Assembly (NCBI GenBank): GCA_947630385.1
Contig: CANRHG010000130.1
Span: 1 to 5,552, forward strand
DNA length: 5,552 nt
Reading direction: 5' to 3'
From: an uncultured Eubacteriaceae bacterium
Lineage (GTDB): Bacteria > Bacillota > Clostridia > Eubacteriales > Eubacteriaceae
Positions 4,512 to 5,552 of this stretch are shown one piece after another. The notes below the pieces were generated by a model. The model was not told where the DNA came from. It saw only the letters and a program-made list of their open reading frames with translations, and searched no databases. The position numbers and the translations under genes are program-made. The first letter of the stretch is position 1. Each line of letters begins with the position of its first letter.

Positions 4512-5552
4512 GTTCCCGCAACTCCTCGAATTTGTGTAGCAAGGTAAACAAGTAAATGGTGTCGCTCGGATCCTTGTCCAATTGTTCAAAAAAGTCCTCC
4601 ACGCTGTCCGATTCGGTGATCTCTATTTTTTCTTCGTCTGCCCCGTCGTACATGAGCCGTAGTGCCGTATCGTAACAGGAGGTCGGAGCAAAACAATAGT
4701 AGTGGGAAACCCCACTGTTGATCAAAGGCTTAAAGTCGCAGTCGAACAGATAAAACGTGTTCGTATAGCCCGGAACGATGTCTTCGACGGCGTCAAAACC
4801 GAGGTAGACGCTCTTTTCGTTTTTGTCTTTGGCGATCGTATTAAGGGCGTTTTGAAGCGTATCCGGATTTTCCTGTTTGATGCGAAAATACTTGACCGTC
4901 TTACCTTTATAATCAAACGAGTCGATTCGCCCCGTGATGTTTTTAAAGCTCTCAAGGGCCCGGTTAAAATCTTCAAGAGAGATCCCGGCCACGGAGTTTA
5001 CGAGCGCGAAGGCGCCGATGTAGTTGTAGAACATAAAGGCCACGTCGTACGGGATGTTAAGCTTAACCCCGTCGATATAGACCCCGTCGTCCTTTACTTC
5101 CAGCTCGTAGTCGGTAACTTCATCCGAAGAAAAACCGCAACTCGTGCAGTGGAAATGCCCGAGATTGTCGGAGTTAAAATAATCGTACTCGATTTTTGCG
5201 CTACATTTCGGACAGGCAAGCGTCGGGTAGGACTCGTCTTTCTCATAGCTGTCCGGACCCTTTTTCACGCCGAACGTGGTGATGGTCCCGCCTTTATCCT
5301 CAAAAGATTTCGAGTGCGGGTCGTCGTTGTTTAAAAACAGGTGCATCTTGTCGTTTGCTACCTGCATAAGCTTTTTATAAATAAAGTTCGGGTCCCCGTT
5401 TCGCTGCACCTGATCCTTTTGAAGATTCATGATTAAAAGGTTTTTTGCTGGAAGCTGATCGTAGATTAACGGCAGGAAGCGTTCGTCGACTTCAAAGACG
5501 TAGAAGTCGGCCTCGACATTACCGTTTAGATCGCTCTCCTTTGAAAGGCTTG
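4498..5552 (-). CDS. murT: MurT-like Mur ligase subunit, 5' end outside the window
   Basis: MurT is the ATP-dependent ligase subunit that, with GatD, turns lipid II D-glutamate into D-isoglutamine. The visible 350 residues (about four fifths of a 440-residue family member) lack the P-loop, which lies beyond the right edge. The frame is open through the edge, so the internal ATG at 5430 is not the start. Visible in order, in fragment numbering: FYVFEVDER (16-24), NLQKDQVQRNGD in place of NxFRDQxDRxGE (42-53), NNDDP (74-78), and a zinc-ribbon insertion with CPKC and CTSC (Cys113, 116, 135, 138; 5214-5137). After these come GRIDSF (207-212) and the MurT C-terminal domain (DUF1727), recognisable by DCDF and ALRLMYDG. 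Signature loops of that domain are altered: KNPAG reads KQENP, DNxADGxDxSWI is replaced by DAVEDIVPGYTNTF, and GTRA by PTSC. The gene overlaps gatD by 14 nt. It could be a divergent MurT or a repurposed paralogue. Confidence 0.88.
   Translation of the reverse strand, partial: SLSKESDLNGNVEADFYVFEVDERFLPLIYDQLPAKNLLIMNLQKDQVQRNGDPNFIYKKLMQVANDKMHLFLNNDDPHSKSFEDKGGTITTFGVKKGPDSYEKDESYPTLACPKCSAKIEYDYFNSDNLGHFHCTSCGFSSDEVTDYELEVKDDGVYIDGVKLNIPYDVAFMFYNYIGAFALVNSVAGISLEDFNRALESFKNITGRIDSFDYKGKTVKYFRIKQENPDTLQNALNTIAKDKNEKSVYLGFDAVEDIVPGYTNTFYLFDCDFKPLINSGVSHYYCFAPTSCYDTALRLMYDGADEEKIEITESDSVEDFFEQLDKDPSDTIYLFTLLHKFEELREHARA
4522..4527 (-). promoter_or_regulatory. Ribosome binding site deciding the gatD start
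   Basis: GAGGAG on the minus strand, 10 nt before the ATG at 4511 and inside the end of murT. It supports 4511 rather than the upstream in-frame ATG at 4589. Confidence 0.6.

Noticed and set aside
4512..4589. Longer GatD start at 4589 adding 26 residues
   Set aside because: The added residues have no family counterpart, the overlap with murT would be 92 nt, and a fitting ribosome binding site exists only for 4511.
4702..5334. Plus-strand open frame of 210 codons
   Set aside because: It lies entirely antisense to the MurT-like gene, whose protein matches a known family with clear motifs. The antisense translation has no recognisable motif or ribosome binding site.
5428..5430. ATG at 5430 as the start of murT
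   Set aside because: The frame stays open to the window edge, and the upstream residues (FEVDER, LPAKNLLIMN) align with the Mur ligase core, so this ATG is internal.

Overview
The window looks like part of a Bacillota (Firmicutes) chromosome, with GC in the mid 40s percent in the rows I counted. The evidence is a MurT/GatD pair, found in Gram-positive lineages that modify lipid II glutamate, next to glmM and glmS, with strong GGAGG-type ribosome binding sites. An anaerobic clostridial or Tissierellia-like relative is my guess from the protein style, but the sequence does not settle it. All genes lie on the minus strand and are read from right to left.

Region by region in transcription order: (1) 5552-4498 is a MurT-like Mur ligase whose 5' end lies outside the window. 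(2) 4511-3747 is a GatD-like protein overlapping murT by 14 nt. (3) 3747-2416 is glmM, overlapping gatD by one base (TAATG). A terminator hairpin follows at 2385-2410. (4) A separate promoter (2334-2365) and a short leader carrying a 15-bp palindrome (2300-2314) precede glmS (2281-458). (5) An AT-rich spacer has an 11-bp hairpin with a T run at 331-378. (6) 314-1 is the front part of an IS200/IS605-family TnpA gene, cut by the window edge and probably decayed.

The four host genes belong to cell-wall precursor synthesis. GlmS makes glucosamine-6-phosphate from fructose-6-phosphate and glutamine. GlmM isomerises it to glucosamine-1-phosphate, on the way to UDP-GlcNAc and lipid II. MurT/GatD normally amidates the D-glutamate of the lipid II stem peptide. 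GlmS and GlmM look fully intact.

The most notable observation is that the GatD-like protein keeps the family fold markers but lacks the residues of the glutaminase centre: nucleophile Cys to Gly, catalytic His to Leu, and the Gln-binding Arg absent. The partner MurT has lost several signature loops of its C-terminal domain. The pair is uninterrupted and translationally coupled to glmM, so this looks like a diverged or repurposed MurT/GatD system rather than simple decay. The alignment behind this was made by eye against remembered S. aureus sequences. Secondary points are the lack of room for a glmS ribozyme, the leader palindrome, and an HUQ instead of HUH motif in the transposase.
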